Origin: Ignavibacteriota bacterium
Lineage (GTDB): Bacteria > Bacteroidota > Ignavibacteria > Ignavibacteriales > Melioribacteraceae
Length of the DNA stretch: 64,000 bases
Reading direction: 5' to 3'
Assembly: GCA_002698995.1 (NCBI GenBank)
Contig: PAAX01000011.1
Coordinates: forward strand, 1-64,000
Every line of letters starts with the position of its first letter. The stretch's first letter is position 1. The translations under genes and the position numbers were made by a program. Below are positions 1 to 10,032 of this stretch, piece after piece. The notes beneath the pieces are model-generated. The model worked only from the letters and a program-made list of their open reading frames with translations, ran no database searches and was not told the DNA's origin.

Positions 1-152
1 TTCTCAATAATTTTGAGTTTAGTCCCCATAAATATATATCAAAGAACATCTTACAGCAATTTTAGCAACACTTTTTGACTATTATACCCGAAATGACAAA
101 GAGTAAGTAATGATATATTTAGTAAAAGTTATTGAGAAAAGAAGAAAGAATT

Positions 153-216
153 GAAGGAATATGAAGCGAAGAGAAATCTTTCCATTGTTAAGATTTCTCA
201 GTCGCTTCACTCCTTC
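153..216 (-). repeat. Long imperfect hairpin downstream of the T9SS cargo gene
   Basis: The arms at 153-180 and 190-216 are near-perfect reverse complements around a 9-base loop, giving a stem of about 27 bp with a few mismatches. It lies just past the stop codon of the minus-strand gene ending at 260, so it could end or stabilise that transcript. The right arm continues into TTCGAAATGACA, and a related GAAATGACA occurs near 93. This looks like a dispersed palindromic intergenic repeat rather than a simple terminator, because no T run follows on the minus strand. I see no gene in 1-152. Confidence 0.6.
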
Positions 217-259
217 GAAATGACAATATGTAAATATTTAATTGCTATTCTAATAATTC

Positions 260-3166
260 TTATTTCAAGAATACCATCTTTCTTGTTTCAACAAATTCCT
301 TACCGGAAGCACCAACAGCTTGTATTTTATATAGATAAATACCGCTTGAAAGCTGTGAACCGCTTAATGATTTAGAATTCCAGTTAACATTGTAAGTGCC
401 TGCCGATTGAAAATCATTAACAAGTTCTGCAACTACTTCTCCCAGCACATTAAATACAGTCAATTTAACTGATGATGCTTCGGGAAGAGAATATTTAATT
501 GTAGTTGTCGGGTTAAAAGGATTAGGATAATTTTGGAACAAAGTATAGTCAGTAGGTACAACATTTCTGTTTTCTTTAACACCAACTATTGACTCAGGAG
601 TAAATAGTAAATAATTGATTCCTGCTGCACCAACATCACCAAGTTCTGTTAATGAATAATCACCAGTATTTATAGAAACCAAAATACTTTTTAGAATAGG
701 TTTGTAGTTAATCCCAAAAAGATTTCCCTCTCTATCAAATGCAATTGCTTCTATACGTTTTGCATTTCCAACTGAAGCAACAAATGTTTTACTTCCGTCG
801 GTTGTATTGATTTTATAAAGTCTATCTTTATTTGTAGTAGAATCTACAGTAACCCATAATTCATTGGTGGTTGGGTGGAAAGTCATACCCATAGTTTTAA
901 TATCAATATCAGCTATAAAATTAGCTGAAGCGGATTCTAAATTAATTGTATATAATTTCTGATCTTTTGATATTCCGTACAATACATCATTGTTATCGTA
1001 TGCAATTCTTGAAAATTCTGTTTCAATTGAATTAGTGGAAAGGACTTCACCATTTTCCGAATTAACTCTGAAAAATGCAGTACCACCGGCTCCCGCAAGC
1101 ATAGTAATTAATTCACCGTTAGTTCTATCTAAAGCTATTCCATCTAATTTTGCCAACCCTGAAGCGCCTATAATTGAAGCTTGATATGATTCATCAATTT
1201 TTATTAATTCACCTTTTGAACTGCTTGCATAAAGTGTATTCGGTAAAGGAGAAACTACATCAAATCCTTTTGCATTTAGATCAATAACAGTTTGAGGATT
1301 TTGAGAATCACTTGAATTAATAGTAATTGTTTCGTTAAGTACGCCGTGTGCTGTAGGAACAAATTTAATTCCTACTTTAACCGAATCAAAAGTATTTAAT
1401 GAAACCGGCATAGGTAAATCCGTATTAATTACAAATGCTTCTGAACTGGATACAATGCTTGAAATATTCAATTGCTGCGAACCAAGATTCTTTACAATTA
1501 AATATTGTTCTTCACTTTCAAAATCGACTTCAGTTAAACTAAAACTGTAAGATTCTTCTGAAGGGAAAATAAAAGCATTTTCGAATGGTTCGGCTCTTAC
1601 TCCTGCAATGTATGTTCCCCATTGATCAGTAGCATTTACATATTCTGAATGAAGCCAGAATGTATTATTATCAAAAGGATCGAGCCATGCACCGCTGTAA
1701 TCTCCCCATCTATTTCTAGTTCCGCCGTAAGTTACATAATAAGTACCTGCACCTGGTTTAATTTCTTTACTTCCTACAGGAGAATTTGCCCCGGCAGGAA
1801 TAACTGTGTAATAGGCTCCCATATATTCTGATGTTGATGAACGGCTGTATGTTAAAACAACATCTTCATTATCTGCAACTGCAATAGCGGGATAATTATG
1901 AAATGAATTAGGAGTTCCCATTCTAAAATCTCTGACTGCAGTCATTGTATTTAGGTCTATTTCAGCAAAGCGAACACTTGATCCGCTGCTTCCATTTGCT
2001 ACTGCATGTGCTAAATATAATTTTCCACTTTTAACTATCGGTTCAAATCTAATATTAAAACCGCCTCCGTCAATAGTATTTGAAGTACCTAACTGTCCAG
2101 CATTTGGCGGAGAGCTATAAGAAGCAACCGAAACCGGGACACCTGTTAAAGTTGGAGTTCCCAGCGGATCAGATAAAGTATAGACTCCGAAACTGTTTGA
2201 ATTTGTGAATACTCCTGCAGTTGCAAAGTAATAATTATCTGATGCAGTTTGAGCTATAGTTGGACGAATACCAAAAGCTGTACTGCCGGTACCGGGGAAT
2301 CTAATCTGCCATAAATCTTTCCAAGTAACTTGACCCGGATTAGAGTCAACATATAAATCTGATTTAGGAATAATTCTAATTTTTGGATATTGATAACTTC
2401 CCGCAAAACTAAATTGGTTGGATGTGATATAAATTGCTCTATCATCATAACCAACACCTTGATAATCTCCCCATCCTCCTGAAGGAGTATTACCATTAAC
2501 ATTTGAAGGGACAGCCCAGTTAAACCATGTTCCCATCGGATCTTCATCATCGGAAACTGAAATTAAGAAGTAGCTTGATGAACTACCGTCATCTTGGCTT
2601 AACCAAACCATAACCCATCTTTTATCAAAGTGATCGTAAACCACTTTAGGATCGAAAGTTCCGGCATTACTTAAAACATTGCTGAACCATGAATCTGCCG
2701 GTAATGAAAATAGAGTATTTCCTTGTTTATCGGATATCTTAAAACTTGAGTTAACAACTGATAGAATATGCTCAGGACCAACAGCTAAGTACGGATCTGG
2801 TGGAATTGAATTTGACTGAATAAATCCTAAGAATTTTTTAAAAATGAAAACACTATCACCGGCATTTGTAATTTCATTTGTACTATTACTTTTTCTATAT
2901 GACGGATCAAAAATAAAAGTTTCCTCACCATTTATAGTAGGTTGAGTTGGGTCAGTTTGATCCAAGACATAAGTCATAGAAAATCTATTAAAGAATTTCG
3001 GCTGTTTATCTCCCAGCTTTAGATTTTGCCCTGTACCGAAATCATCTGTTGAAACTGCTGCTCCAATTGCTAATGAACCTTCTGCAGGACCTAGATAACT
3101 TATCTGTCCGTACAACAAGGATACACTAAAGAATAAAAACAACACTATGTAAGTGTATTTCTTCAT
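260..3166 (-). CDS. Secreted T9SS-targeted beta-propeller/ASH-like protein
   Basis: A 968-residue exported protein of unknown substrate. Residues 1-20 form a signal peptide ending near LLYGQ. A large repetitive beta-rich region (about 100-530) follows. A segment at about 545-640 resembles choice-of-anchor D/ASH domains, and a second propeller-like stretch spans about 650-860. Residues 874-968 match the type IX secretion (Por) C-terminal sorting domain, with FQNYPNPFNPTT and a closing VETRKMVFLK. It should therefore cross the outer membrane by T9SS and be attached or released. ATG with GGAGG five bases upstream supports the start. It is transcribed away from the kinase-like gene at 3324. The sorting domain is certain by eye; the propeller calls are inferred from pattern only. 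Confidence 0.85.
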   Translation of the reverse strand: MKKYTYIVLFLFFSVSLLYGQISYLGPAEGSLAIGAAVSTDDFGTGQNLKLGDKQPKFFNRFSMTYVLDQTDPTQPTINGEETFIFDPSYRKSNSTNEITNAGDSVFIFKKFLGFIQSNSIPPDPYLAVGPEHILSVVNSSFKISDKQGNTLFSLPADSWFSNVLSNAGTFDPKVVYDHFDKRWVMVWLSQDDGSSSSYFLISVSDDEDPMGTWFNWAVPSNVNGNTPSGGWGDYQGVGYDDRAIYITSNQFSFAGSYQYPKIRIIPKSDLYVDSNPGQVTWKDLWQIRFPGTGSTAFGIRPTIAQTASDNYYFATAGVFTNSNSFGVYTLSDPLGTPTLTGVPVSVASYSSPPNAGQLGTSNTIDGGGFNIRFEPIVKSGKLYLAHAVANGSSGSSVRFAEIDLNTMTAVRDFRMGTPNSFHNYPAIAVADNEDVVLTYSRSSTSEYMGAYYTVIPAGANSPVGSKEIKPGAGTYYVTYGGTRNRWGDYSGAWLDPFDNNTFWLHSEYVNATDQWGTYIAGVRAEPFENAFIFPSEESYSFSLTEVDFESEEQYLIVKNLGSQQLNISSIVSSSEAFVINTDLPMPVSLNTFDSVKVGIKFVPTAHGVLNETITINSSDSQNPQTVIDLNAKGFDVVSPLPNTLYASSSKGELIKIDESYQASIIGASGLAKLDGIALDRTNGELITMLAGAGGTAFFRVNSENGEVLSTNSIETEFSRIAYDNNDVLYGISKDQKLYTINLESASANFIADIDIKTMGMTFHPTTNELWVTVDSTTNKDRLYKINTTDGSKTFVASVGNAKRIEAIAFDREGNLFGINYKPILKSILVSINTGDYSLTELGDVGAAGINYLLFTPESIVGVKENRNVVPTDYTLFQNYPNPFNPTTTIKYSLPEASSVKLTVFNVLGEVVAELVNDFQSAGTYNVNWNSKSLSGSQLSSGIYLYKIQAVGASGKEFVETRKMVFLK

Positions 3167-3323
3167 TTGTCCTCCATTTGTATAAAAAAAATTTGCCCAT
3201 TTAATTATTTCGTAAAATAAAATATTATTATTAATTATGATAGTGAATAAAACATATTCTCATAGATATCAAATTTTTGTGATAATTGTTTATATTAGAA
3301 ATTGAAAAAAAATTAGGATGTAA

Positions 3324-5687
3324 ATGCTGCAGGGTGCCAAAATTAATTTAATAACAAAACTGAATGAACTTTTTCTCTTTGCAAAAAAAGGCAAAGAAGA
3401 TTTTGTTGATGTACTATCAAACTTTCTTGTTACTGAATATGAATTTAATGCCGTAGTTTTATTTAAGGTATCAAACGGAAATTTAATTGTACTCGGTAAA
3501 TCTGAAAATGCTAAGAAAAATTATGCTGCCGGAAATTCTTTTAATTGTTCCAATTGTGAACTTATTAAAAAGGGTGTAAATAGTTTCTATACAAGTGCAG
3601 ACTGCAATTTGCAAATATCCGATTTTGTAGTTTATGAATCATGTTCAACATTTAGTTATGGTAATGAGACAGGCTTAATTAAAATTGCAAGAAAATCCCC
3701 TTTAACCGAGAGTGAAAGAGAATCATTAAAAAAATTAACGGAATTAATTTCTAACTTTTTAGTTGTGTGGAAAGATGCGAGGGGTTCGGATAATTTATCG
3801 GCAGACATATCCTTCACAAAACTAGTTTTGGAAACCGGCAATGAATTAAGAAACCCTACTAATAATATTATCGGTTTCACATCTATTCTTGCTGAGGATA
3901 ATTTAACTTCGTCACAATCAAATTATGTTTACACAATAAAAAAGCATGCGCAGAAATTATTATCTACCCTAAATGATTTGGGAGAAATTGCTAAGATTGA
4001 AACCAGTCAAATTACATCCGATATTTCAACTGTAAATGCAGCTGATTTAATCAAAGAAGTTATTTCTCTTTTTGAAAGTAAAAATGAATTCGGACATATA
4101 AAATATTCCTTCCGAAGTGATAAAGAAATTTCTAATCAGATTGTCACTGATCCAAAAAAATTGAAATCTATCTTAAATACAATTTTGATTACAATATCTA
4201 AATTAACTGTAAGCGGCAATATTGAAATTATTCTAAGAGGATCGGAAAACTCTACCAATCTTTTAATAAATGCTGAAGGTGAAATCACTAACTATGATAA
4301 AATTAATAAACTCCTCTATCCATACACAACTGCAAAAATAGATGAGTTAAAAGAATCTAATCTCTCCGGATTAGCTCTTCCGCTTGCTAAAAAATATGCT
4401 GAATTAATTGGAAGTAATTTAATTATCAGTACCGAGTCTTCAAATAATTCTATTAATATTAAGCTCCCTTTAAACAGCATCAAAAAGGAAAAAGAAAAAG
4501 TAAATGTTGAAGATATCTCTGCCAAACTTCCAAAACCTACTGATCAAAATAAAGTATTGGTAATTGAAGATGATTTTGCGACATCAAGATTATTAAGTAA
4601 TTACCTAAACAAATGGGGCTATGATCCTGTTATTGTAAATACGGAAGAACAGACTTTTTCTCAAATTGATAAAGAAAAGTTTTTAGCAGTTATACTTGAT
4701 ATTGAACTTCCTAATACCAATGGTTTGGAATTACTGAAGAAAATCAGAGAACATAAAAACGCAAAAAATGTTCCTGTAATAGTATGTTCAGTTGAAGTAG
4801 AAGAACAAAAAGCTTATATGATGGGGGCAGTTGAATATTTTGTTAAGCCGATAAACTATAACTTTTTGGTTGAAGTTCTTACAAGCTACAAATTGAGAAA
4901 AGACTCAAAAATTTTATGCGTAGATGATGATGTTCCGACTCTCAATTTAGTAAAGCAGGCTATTGAAACCGCAGGATATAAAGCTGTTGCCGAACATGTT
5001 TCTGCAAATGTGTTAAATCTTATTAAAGATAAAGATATTGATCTAGCTATTGTTGATTTGGATATGCCGCATCCAAACGGTTTTGAATTAATAAAATTGA
5101 TTAAATCTGAGCAGAAGTTTGCTAATCTTCCGATTATAATTTACACAGGTAAAGAAAATTACCAAGAAGATTTAAAGAAGATTGAAGGATTATTCGAAGA
5201 TTTACTCGATAAGAAAAGTGTAAATATCGAAGACTTATCATCAACTATAAAATCGATGATTAACAGATATGAAACACCTGCTAAAGTTGAAGAAGTAATA
5301 AAAAAAGAAAATGTAATAAAAATTCTTTTAGCAGAAGATTATAAGCATTCTCAAATTATTGTAACAAGACTGCTAAAGAAAAACGGTTTCGAAAACATAG
5401 TAGTAGTTGAAAATGGTGAAGAAGCATTAAATACAGCAAAGAAAGAAAGATTTGATTTGATTTTGATGGATATGCAGATGCCAATTATGAACGGTTTTGA
5501 AGCAACTGAGGCATTAAGAGAAATTGAAGAATATAAGGAAACTCCTATTGTTGCATTAACTGCTTTTGCAATGAAAGGAGACAGAGAAAAATGTCTCGCA
5601 TCGGGAGCAACAGATTATATTCCAAAACCAATTGACAGCAAAGAATTTATTGAAAAGGTAAAATACTACACTAATTCTTTCGTATAG
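3324..5687 (+). CDS. Degenerate histidine kinase fused to three receiver domains
   Basis: A 787-residue cytoplasmic signalling protein. Residues 1-150 look like a GAF-type sensor. Residues 165-225 match the HisKA helix pair, but the H box reads GNELRNP, with Asn173 where the phosphoacceptor His belongs. The ATPase-like region (about 235-385) keeps a G2-like GLALPLAKK. It has Thr290 where the N-box Asn is expected, and AEGEI in place of the DxGxG G1 box. Three receivers follow: about 410-520 (phosphoacceptor Asp459), 528-645 (Asp578) and 665-785 (Asp716, KP at 768-769). The receivers look intact, so the protein probably takes phosphate from another kinase or acts as a scaffold. No membrane segment or DNA-binding domain is visible. 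Confidence 0.85.
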   Translation: MLQGAKINLITKLNELFLFAKKGKEDFVDVLSNFLVTEYEFNAVVLFKVSNGNLIVLGKSENAKKNYAAGNSFNCSNCELIKKGVNSFYTSADCNLQISDFVVYESCSTFSYGNETGLIKIARKSPLTESERESLKKLTELISNFLVVWKDARGSDNLSADISFTKLVLETGNELRNPTNNIIGFTSILAEDNLTSSQSNYVYTIKKHAQKLLSTLNDLGEIAKIETSQITSDISTVNAADLIKEVISLFESKNEFGHIKYSFRSDKEISNQIVTDPKKLKSILNTILITISKLTVSGNIEIILRGSENSTNLLINAEGEITNYDKINKLLYPYTTAKIDELKESNLSGLALPLAKKYAELIGSNLIISTESSNNSINIKLPLNSIKKEKEKVNVEDISAKLPKPTDQNKVLVIEDDFATSRLLSNYLNKWGYDPVIVNTEEQTFSQIDKEKFLAVILDIELPNTNGLELLKKIREHKNAKNVPVIVCSVEVEEQKAYMMGAVEYFVKPINYNFLVEVLTSYKLRKDSKILCVDDDVPTLNLVKQAIETAGYKAVAEHVSANVLNLIKDKDIDLAIVDLDMPHPNGFELIKLIKSEQKFANLPIIIYTGKENYQEDLKKIEGLFEDLLDKKSVNIEDLSSTIKSMINRYETPAKVEEVIKKENVIKILLAEDYKHSQIIVTRLLKKNGFENIVVVENGEEALNTAKKERFDLILMDMQMPIMNGFEATEALREIEEYKETPIVALTAFAMKGDREKCLASGATDYIPKPIDSKEFIEKVKYYTNSFV

Positions 5688-5772
5688 ATTTAAAAAGTGA
5701 ATTAGCTGCACTCAAAAGATTAATTACTTTGTTATATTTGAATCTTGTATCTAAAAATATTTAGAGGATTTA

Positions 5773-7230
5773 ATGATAAGTGATAATGTAAGAGTGCGTT
5801 TTGCTCCAAGTCCTACCGGTTACCTTCATGTAGGTGGATTAAGAACCGCACTTTATAATTACCTATTTGCAAAAGCTAACAATGGAACATTTGTATTAAG
5901 AATTGAAGACACAGACCAAAATAGATATGTTGAAGGTGCTGTTGAAAATTTAATTAATACTCTTAATTGGGTTGGATTAAGTTATGATGAAGGTCCAGAA
6001 AAAGAAGGTAACTACGGTCCTTATTTTCAATCACAGCGATTAGATATTTATAAAAAATATGCTCTTGAACTAGTAGAAAAAGGGAAAGCATATTATGCAT
6101 TTGATACACCGGAAAGACTTCAAGAACTAAGAGAAAAACAGATTGCCGAAAAACTTCAACCTAAATATGATAAAGCTGATTTAGATTTATCCCCAGAAGA
6201 AGTTAAACAAAAACTTGATAACGGCGAGCCTTATGTAATAAGGCTAAATGTTGTGCCAGGATTAAGAGTTACTGTAAATGATAAAATTCGCGGGTTGGTT
6301 GAATTCAGTACAGACACAGTTGATGATCAAATATTAATTAAAAGCGACGGCTATCCGACTTACCATTTAGCAAATGTAGTTGATGACCATTTAATGAAAA
6401 TTACACATGTTATAAGAGGTGAAGAGTGGCTTCCATCAACACCTAAACATGTACTTCTTTATGATTATTTAGGATGGGAAAAACCAGAATTTGCACACCT
6501 CCCTCTTCTGCTAAATCCTGATAAATCCAAATTAAGTAAAAGACAAGGTGATGTAGCAGTTGAGGATTATAAAGCCAAAGGATATTTAAAAGAAGCACTA
6601 ATTAATTTTGTTGCTTTATTAGGCTGGAATGCCGGCGATGAAAAAGAATTTTATCAGCTTGAAGAATTAATAAGTTCATTTAGTTTAGAAAGAGTTCATA
6701 AAGCCGGAGCGGTGTTTAATTTGGAAAAATTAGACTGGCTGAATTTTGAACACTTGAGAAATAAACCGGAAAATGAAGTTCTGGAAATGTTGAAGAGTGA
6801 ATTGAAAGCATCTGTTTATTCCGATAAAGAATTTACAGATGAATATCTGTTAAAAGTAATTGAGGCGATGAGAGAAAGAGTAAATTTCGCAAAAGATTTT
6901 ATCAATAATTCTCCTTACTTTTTTGAAGAGCCGACAAGTTATGATGAAACTGTTGTAAGCAAGAGATGGAAGGAAGATAGTCCGGTTCTGCTTAAAAAAT
7001 TGAGTGATGAATTTGAAGCGCTTGATAATCCAACTAAAGAAGATTATGAAACTGCGTTGAAAAAGGTAGCTGAGAGTGAATCAGCAGGAGTTGGAAAGCT
7101 TATACATCCATTACGTTTGGCTGTTTCTGGTGTAGGAGGCGGTCCCGGAGTTTATGATATTTTAGTAATTATTGGCAAAGAGAAAACTATCTCAAGAATA
7201 AATAAAGCAATTGCAGAAATAAAACCATAA
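5773..7230 (+). CDS. gltX: Glutamyl-tRNA synthetase
   Basis: Charges tRNA-Glu with glutamate (class I aminoacyl-tRNA synthetase, cytoplasm). The 485 residues are a normal length. The ATP-binding HIGH signature appears as HVGG at 19-22 inside PSPTGYLHVGG, and the KMSKS-type loop is KLSKR at 253-257. The alpha-helical anticodon-binding region fills the C-terminal third. ATG follows GAGGA at good spacing. It is followed after 8 bases by glnS, so the two related synthetases form one transcription unit. Whether this enzyme also charges tRNA-Gln is open: a GlnRS and a GatA are both present in the window. Confidence 0.97.
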   Translation: MISDNVRVRFAPSPTGYLHVGGLRTALYNYLFAKANNGTFVLRIEDTDQNRYVEGAVENLINTLNWVGLSYDEGPEKEGNYGPYFQSQRLDIYKKYALELVEKGKAYYAFDTPERLQELREKQIAEKLQPKYDKADLDLSPEEVKQKLDNGEPYVIRLNVVPGLRVTVNDKIRGLVEFSTDTVDDQILIKSDGYPTYHLANVVDDHLMKITHVIRGEEWLPSTPKHVLLYDYLGWEKPEFAHLPLLLNPDKSKLSKRQGDVAVEDYKAKGYLKEALINFVALLGWNAGDEKEFYQLEELISSFSLERVHKAGAVFNLEKLDWLNFEHLRNKPENEVLEMLKSELKASVYSDKEFTDEYLLKVIEAMRERVNFAKDFINNSPYFFEEPTSYDETVVSKRWKEDSPVLLKKLSDEFEALDNPTKEDYETALKKVAESESAGVGKLIHPLRLAVSGVGGGPGVYDILVIIGKEKTISRINKAIAEIKP

Positions 7231-7238
7231 GGTAAGTT

Positions 7239-8927
7239 ATGTCAGAAGAAATTAAGAAATCCTCAAATTTTATAACGGAAATTATTGATGAACATTTAAA
7301 GACTAATAAGTATCAAGGTAAAGTTCACACCCGCTTTCCTCCCGAACCTAATGGTTATCTGCACATCGGTCACGCAAAATCTATCTGCTTAAACTTTGGA
7401 TTAGCAAGAGATTATAACGGACTTTGCAATTTAAGATTCGATGACACAAATCCTACAAAAGAAGATATTGAATATGTTGATTCTATAAAGGAAGATATCA
7501 AATGGCTTGGTTTTACTTGGGATGAGAGAGAATATTATGCATCAGATTATTTTGATAAACTTTATGAATTTGCTGTTCAGTTAATTAAGAAAGGTAAAGC
7601 ATATGTAGATTCATCCTCGGCAGAAGAAATAAAGGCTTTAAGAGGAACACCAACTGAGCCGGGGAAAAATAGTCCATACCGAGATAGACCAATTGAAGAG
7701 AATCTTGAACTTTTCGAGAAAATGAAAAATGGTGAATTTAATGAAGGTAAATACGTTCTAAGAGCAAAGATTGATATGGCTTCACCAAATCTAAATATGC
7801 GTGATCCTATAATGTACAGAATTAGATTTGCCGAACATCATAGAACCGGTAACAAGTGGTGTATTTACCCTACTTATGACTGGGCTCACGGACAATCCGA
7901 TTCTATTGAAGGAATAACACATTCTATATGTACATTAGAATTTGAAAATCACAGACCACTTTATAATTGGTTTATTGAAGAACTGGGAATTCATCATTCG
8001 CAACAGATTGAATTTGCAAGACTTAACTTGAATTATACTGTAATGAGTAAAAGAAAACTTCTTAAGCTTGTAGAAGATAAAATAGTTGACGGATGGGATG
8101 ACCCTAGAATGCCTACCATTTCAGGTTTGAGAAGAAGAGGTTACACACCGGAATCAATTAGAAATTTTGCCGAAGGAGTCGGCGTAGCAAAGCGTGACAA
8201 TACAATTGACGTGGCACTTTTGGAATTTAGAGTCAGAGAAGATCTCAATAAAAAAGCACAGAGAGTAATGTCCGTTCTTCGTCCGCTAAAAGTTGTAATT
8301 ACAAACTATCCAGATGGTAAAGTTGAGTTAATGGAAGCGGTAAACAATCCAGAAGATGAAACGATGGGAACAAGAGAAGTTCCATTCACAAAAGAAATCT
8401 ATATTGAGCATGATGATTTTATGGAAGATCCTCCAAAGAAATATTTCAGATTATCTCCAGGGAATGAAGTTCGTTTACGTTATGCATATATCATAAAATG
8501 TGAAGAAGTTATTAAAGATTCTGAGGGAAATATAACTGAATTAAGATGTACTTATGACCCGGAAACAAAGAGTGGTCATGATACAAGCGGTAAAAAAGTG
8601 AAAGCAACAATTCATTGGGTTTCTGCTGAGCATGCGGTTAATGCGGAAGTTAGACTTTACGACAGACTTTTCAGTTATGAAGATCCGGCAGGTGCAAAAG
8701 AGAAAGATTTCATGGAATATCTAAATCCAAGTTCTCTTGAAATATTAAATGACTGTAAATTAGAACCGTACTTAAAGGATGCAAAGAAAGGGGATAAATT
8801 TCAGTTTGAAAGGCTTGGATATTTTTGTGTTGATACCAAATATAGTACTGATGAAAATCTTGTTTTCAATCGTACTGTAACATTAAGAGATACTTGGGCA
8901 AAAATTCAAAAGAATAGTGAACAATAA
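7239..8927 (+). CDS. glnS: Glutaminyl-tRNA synthetase
   Basis: Charges tRNA-Gln directly. The 562 residues match the bacterial GlnRS length. HIGH appears as HIGH(A) at 42-45 after PPEPNGY, and the second signature is VMSKRK around 268-273. A central stretch with [12 protein letters not shown] and [13 protein letters not shown] is typical of GlnRS rather than GluRS. The C-terminal two-barrel anticodon-binding region completes the protein. The start follows AAGGTAAG. A hairpin follows the stop. GlnRS is patchily distributed in bacteria and is generally taken to be acquired from eukaryotes; here it sits beside gltX. Confidence 0.97.
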   Translation: MSEEIKKSSNFITEIIDEHLKTNKYQGKVHTRFPPEPNGYLHIGHAKSICLNFGLARDYNGLCNLRFDDTNPTKEDIEYVDSIKEDIKWLGFTWDEREYYASDYFDKLYEFAVQLIKKGKAYVDSSSAEEIKALRGTPTEPGKNSPYRDRPIEENLELFEKMKNGEFNEGKYVLRAKIDMASPNLNMRDPIMYRIRFAEHHRTGNKWCIYPTYDWAHGQSDSIEGITHSICTLEFENHRPLYNWFIEELGIHHSQQIEFARLNLNYTVMSKRKLLKLVEDKIVDGWDDPRMPTISGLRRRGYTPESIRNFAEGVGVAKRDNTIDVALLEFRVREDLNKKAQRVMSVLRPLKVVITNYPDGKVELMEAVNNPEDETMGTREVPFTKEIYIEHDDFMEDPPKKYFRLSPGNEVRLRYAYIIKCEEVIKDSEGNITELRCTYDPETKSGHDTSGKKVKATIHWVSAEHAVNAEVRLYDRLFSYEDPAGAKEKDFMEYLNPSSLEILNDCKLEPYLKDAKKGDKFQFERLGYFCVDTKYSTDENLVFNRTVTLRDTWAKIQKNSEQ

Positions 8928-8933
8928 ATTTAA

Positions 8934-8956
8934 ATGAGCCGGTTCAGCCGGCTCAT
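8934..8956 (+). terminator. Hairpin after glnS
   Basis: A perfect 9-bp stem (8934-8942 with 8948-8956) around a 5-base loop, GC-rich in the middle. Only a weak AT run follows, so it may terminate or merely attenuate transcription into the CBM9-like gene 18 bases on. Confidence 0.55.
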
Positions 8957-8973
8957 AATTCCCTACCCTAATT

Positions 8974-9627
8974 ATGAAATCAATTAAAGCAAAAAAAGTT
9001 AAAGAAAGCAGAATACCTTTCGATTGGAATAATGAATTTTGGAGCGATATAAATTCTGCTGAATTAGATTATCATAGAAAGGAAAATCAGCAGTTTCCAG
9101 AAGTTGAAGTGAAAATTTGTCATTCAGAAAATGATATAATTTTATTCTGGTTGGTTAAAGAAGAAGAGATAGTTTGCAATCATAAAAATCATTTTGATAG
9201 AGTTTACCAGGACAGCTGCGTTGAGTTTTTTGTAAAGCCTAATGGTGCAAAAGGATATTTCAATTTTGAAATTAATTGTATCGGAAAAATATTATGCTAT
9301 TATGTAACTGACTGGATAAGGAATGAATCGGGTACTTTGAAAGGTTTTTCAAGATTGGATTTGAATGATATAAATAAAATTCAGATAGAAAATTCAATTG
9401 AAGAATCTGATACAGCAGCAGATGAATGGTTTATGTTAGTTAAAATTCCTAAATCAATTTTAATTTCTAACTCAGAATTATCAGAATTAGATTACCGTAA
9501 ATCTTGGAGAGGAAATTTCTACAAATGTGCGGATGCATCATCACTTCCCCATTGGAGTTCATGGAATCCGGTTACGGAATTAAATTTTCATCAGCCAAAA
9601 GATTTTGGTGAAATTATATTTGAATGA
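8974..9627 (+). CDS. CBM9-like carbohydrate-binding family protein
   Basis: A 217-residue protein without a signal peptide. The pattern of beta strands, with an early FDWNNEFW segment, a central DSCVEFFVKP and NFEINCIG, and a C-terminal WRGNFYKCAD followed by HWSSWNP, resembles the family 9-like carbohydrate-binding proteins found in Bacteroidota. The family usually binds sugars, but free-standing members like this one have no defined role. It follows glnS after a hairpin and may be read through or have its own promoter. Family recognition is by eye from these motifs. The function in this genome is not established. Confidence 0.7.
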   Translation: MKSIKAKKVKESRIPFDWNNEFWSDINSAELDYHRKENQQFPEVEVKICHSENDIILFWLVKEEEIVCNHKNHFDRVYQDSCVEFFVKPNGAKGYFNFEINCIGKILCYYVTDWIRNESGTLKGFSRLDLNDINKIQIENSIEESDTAADEWFMLVKIPKSILISNSELSELDYRKSWRGNFYKCADASSLPHWSSWNPVTELNFHQPKDFGEIIFE

Positions 9628-9635
9628 ATAATAGA

Positions 9636-9667
9636 TTTGAAAATCGGAAATAATTGATTATTTTTTG
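9636..9667 (+). promoter_or_regulatory. Candidate Bacteroidota-type promoter for tRNA-Leu
   Basis: TTTG at 9636-9639 and TATTTTTTG at 9659-9667 are separated by 19 bases. This resembles the -33 TTTG / -7 TAnnTTTG promoter of Bacteroidota, with one extra T in the -7 element. Transcription would start a few bases before the tRNA at 9681. Confidence 0.35.
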
Positions 9668-9680
9668 AATTCTAAAAAAT

Positions 9681-9766
9681 GCCGAAGTGGCGAAATTGGT
9701 AGACGCGCTGGACTCAAAATCCAGTCGGGGTTAAACCCGGTGCCGGTTCGAGTCCGGCCTTCGGTA
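9681..9766 (+). tRNA. tRNA-Leu (CAA)
   Basis: A class II tRNA of 86 bases. The acceptor strands GCCGAAG (9681-9687) and CTTCGGT (9759-9765) pair with a closing G-U, and discriminator A is at 9766. The anticodon stem CTGGA/TCCAG encloses loop CTCAAAA, giving anticodon CAA, which reads UUG. A long variable arm (about 9726-9740) and a T arm GCCGG-TTCGAGT-CCGGC at 9742-9758 are present. The CCA end is not encoded. Two copies of its 3' half occur downstream, each after a GIY-YIG ORF. Confidence 0.97.
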
Positions 9767-9786
9767 CAAAAAAAATCATAACTACG

Positions 9787-10032
9787 TTGTTCACTGTTTA
9801 CGCTATAAAAAGTATTTCCCATAAATTTATCTATGTCGGGATGACCACTAACCTTGATGAAAGACTTTATCAGCATAATTCAGGTTTTAATAAATCCACA
9901 AAACCTTATAAACCTTTTAGACTCATTTATACTGAAGAATTTGAATCTTCTATTAAAGCTAGAATTCGTGAAAAACAATTAAAAACTGGTAAGGTAAAGA
10001 AATTTTTGTACTCTTTAATTGAACAAGAATAA
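9787..10032 (+). CDS. Small GIY-YIG nuclease-domain protein, copy 1
   Basis: An 81-residue protein made only of a GIY-YIG fold: VYAI near the start, FIYVGMT as the YIG strand, the Arg of DERL, and REKQLK with the likely metal-binding Glu. These are the catalytic positions known from UvrC and I-TevI. The codon matching the ATG of copy 2 is ACG here (9784-9786), so translation would need the next codon, TTG at 9787. There is no Shine-Dalgarno sequence in the 20 bases after the tRNA, so expression is doubtful. The stop TAA (10030-10032) lies in sequence matching the tRNA variable arm. It may be a decaying homing-type nuclease. It is not a UvrC fragment, since no other UvrC domain is present. Confidence 0.75.
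   Translation: MFTVYAIKSISHKFIYVGMTTNLDERLYQHNSGFNKSTKPYKPFRLIYTEEFESSIKARIREKQLKTGKVKKFLYSLIEQE

Noticed and set aside
1-138. 10-base inverted pair at 1-10 and 129-138
   Set aside because: It is short, AT-rich and widely spaced; chance is a sufficient explanation.
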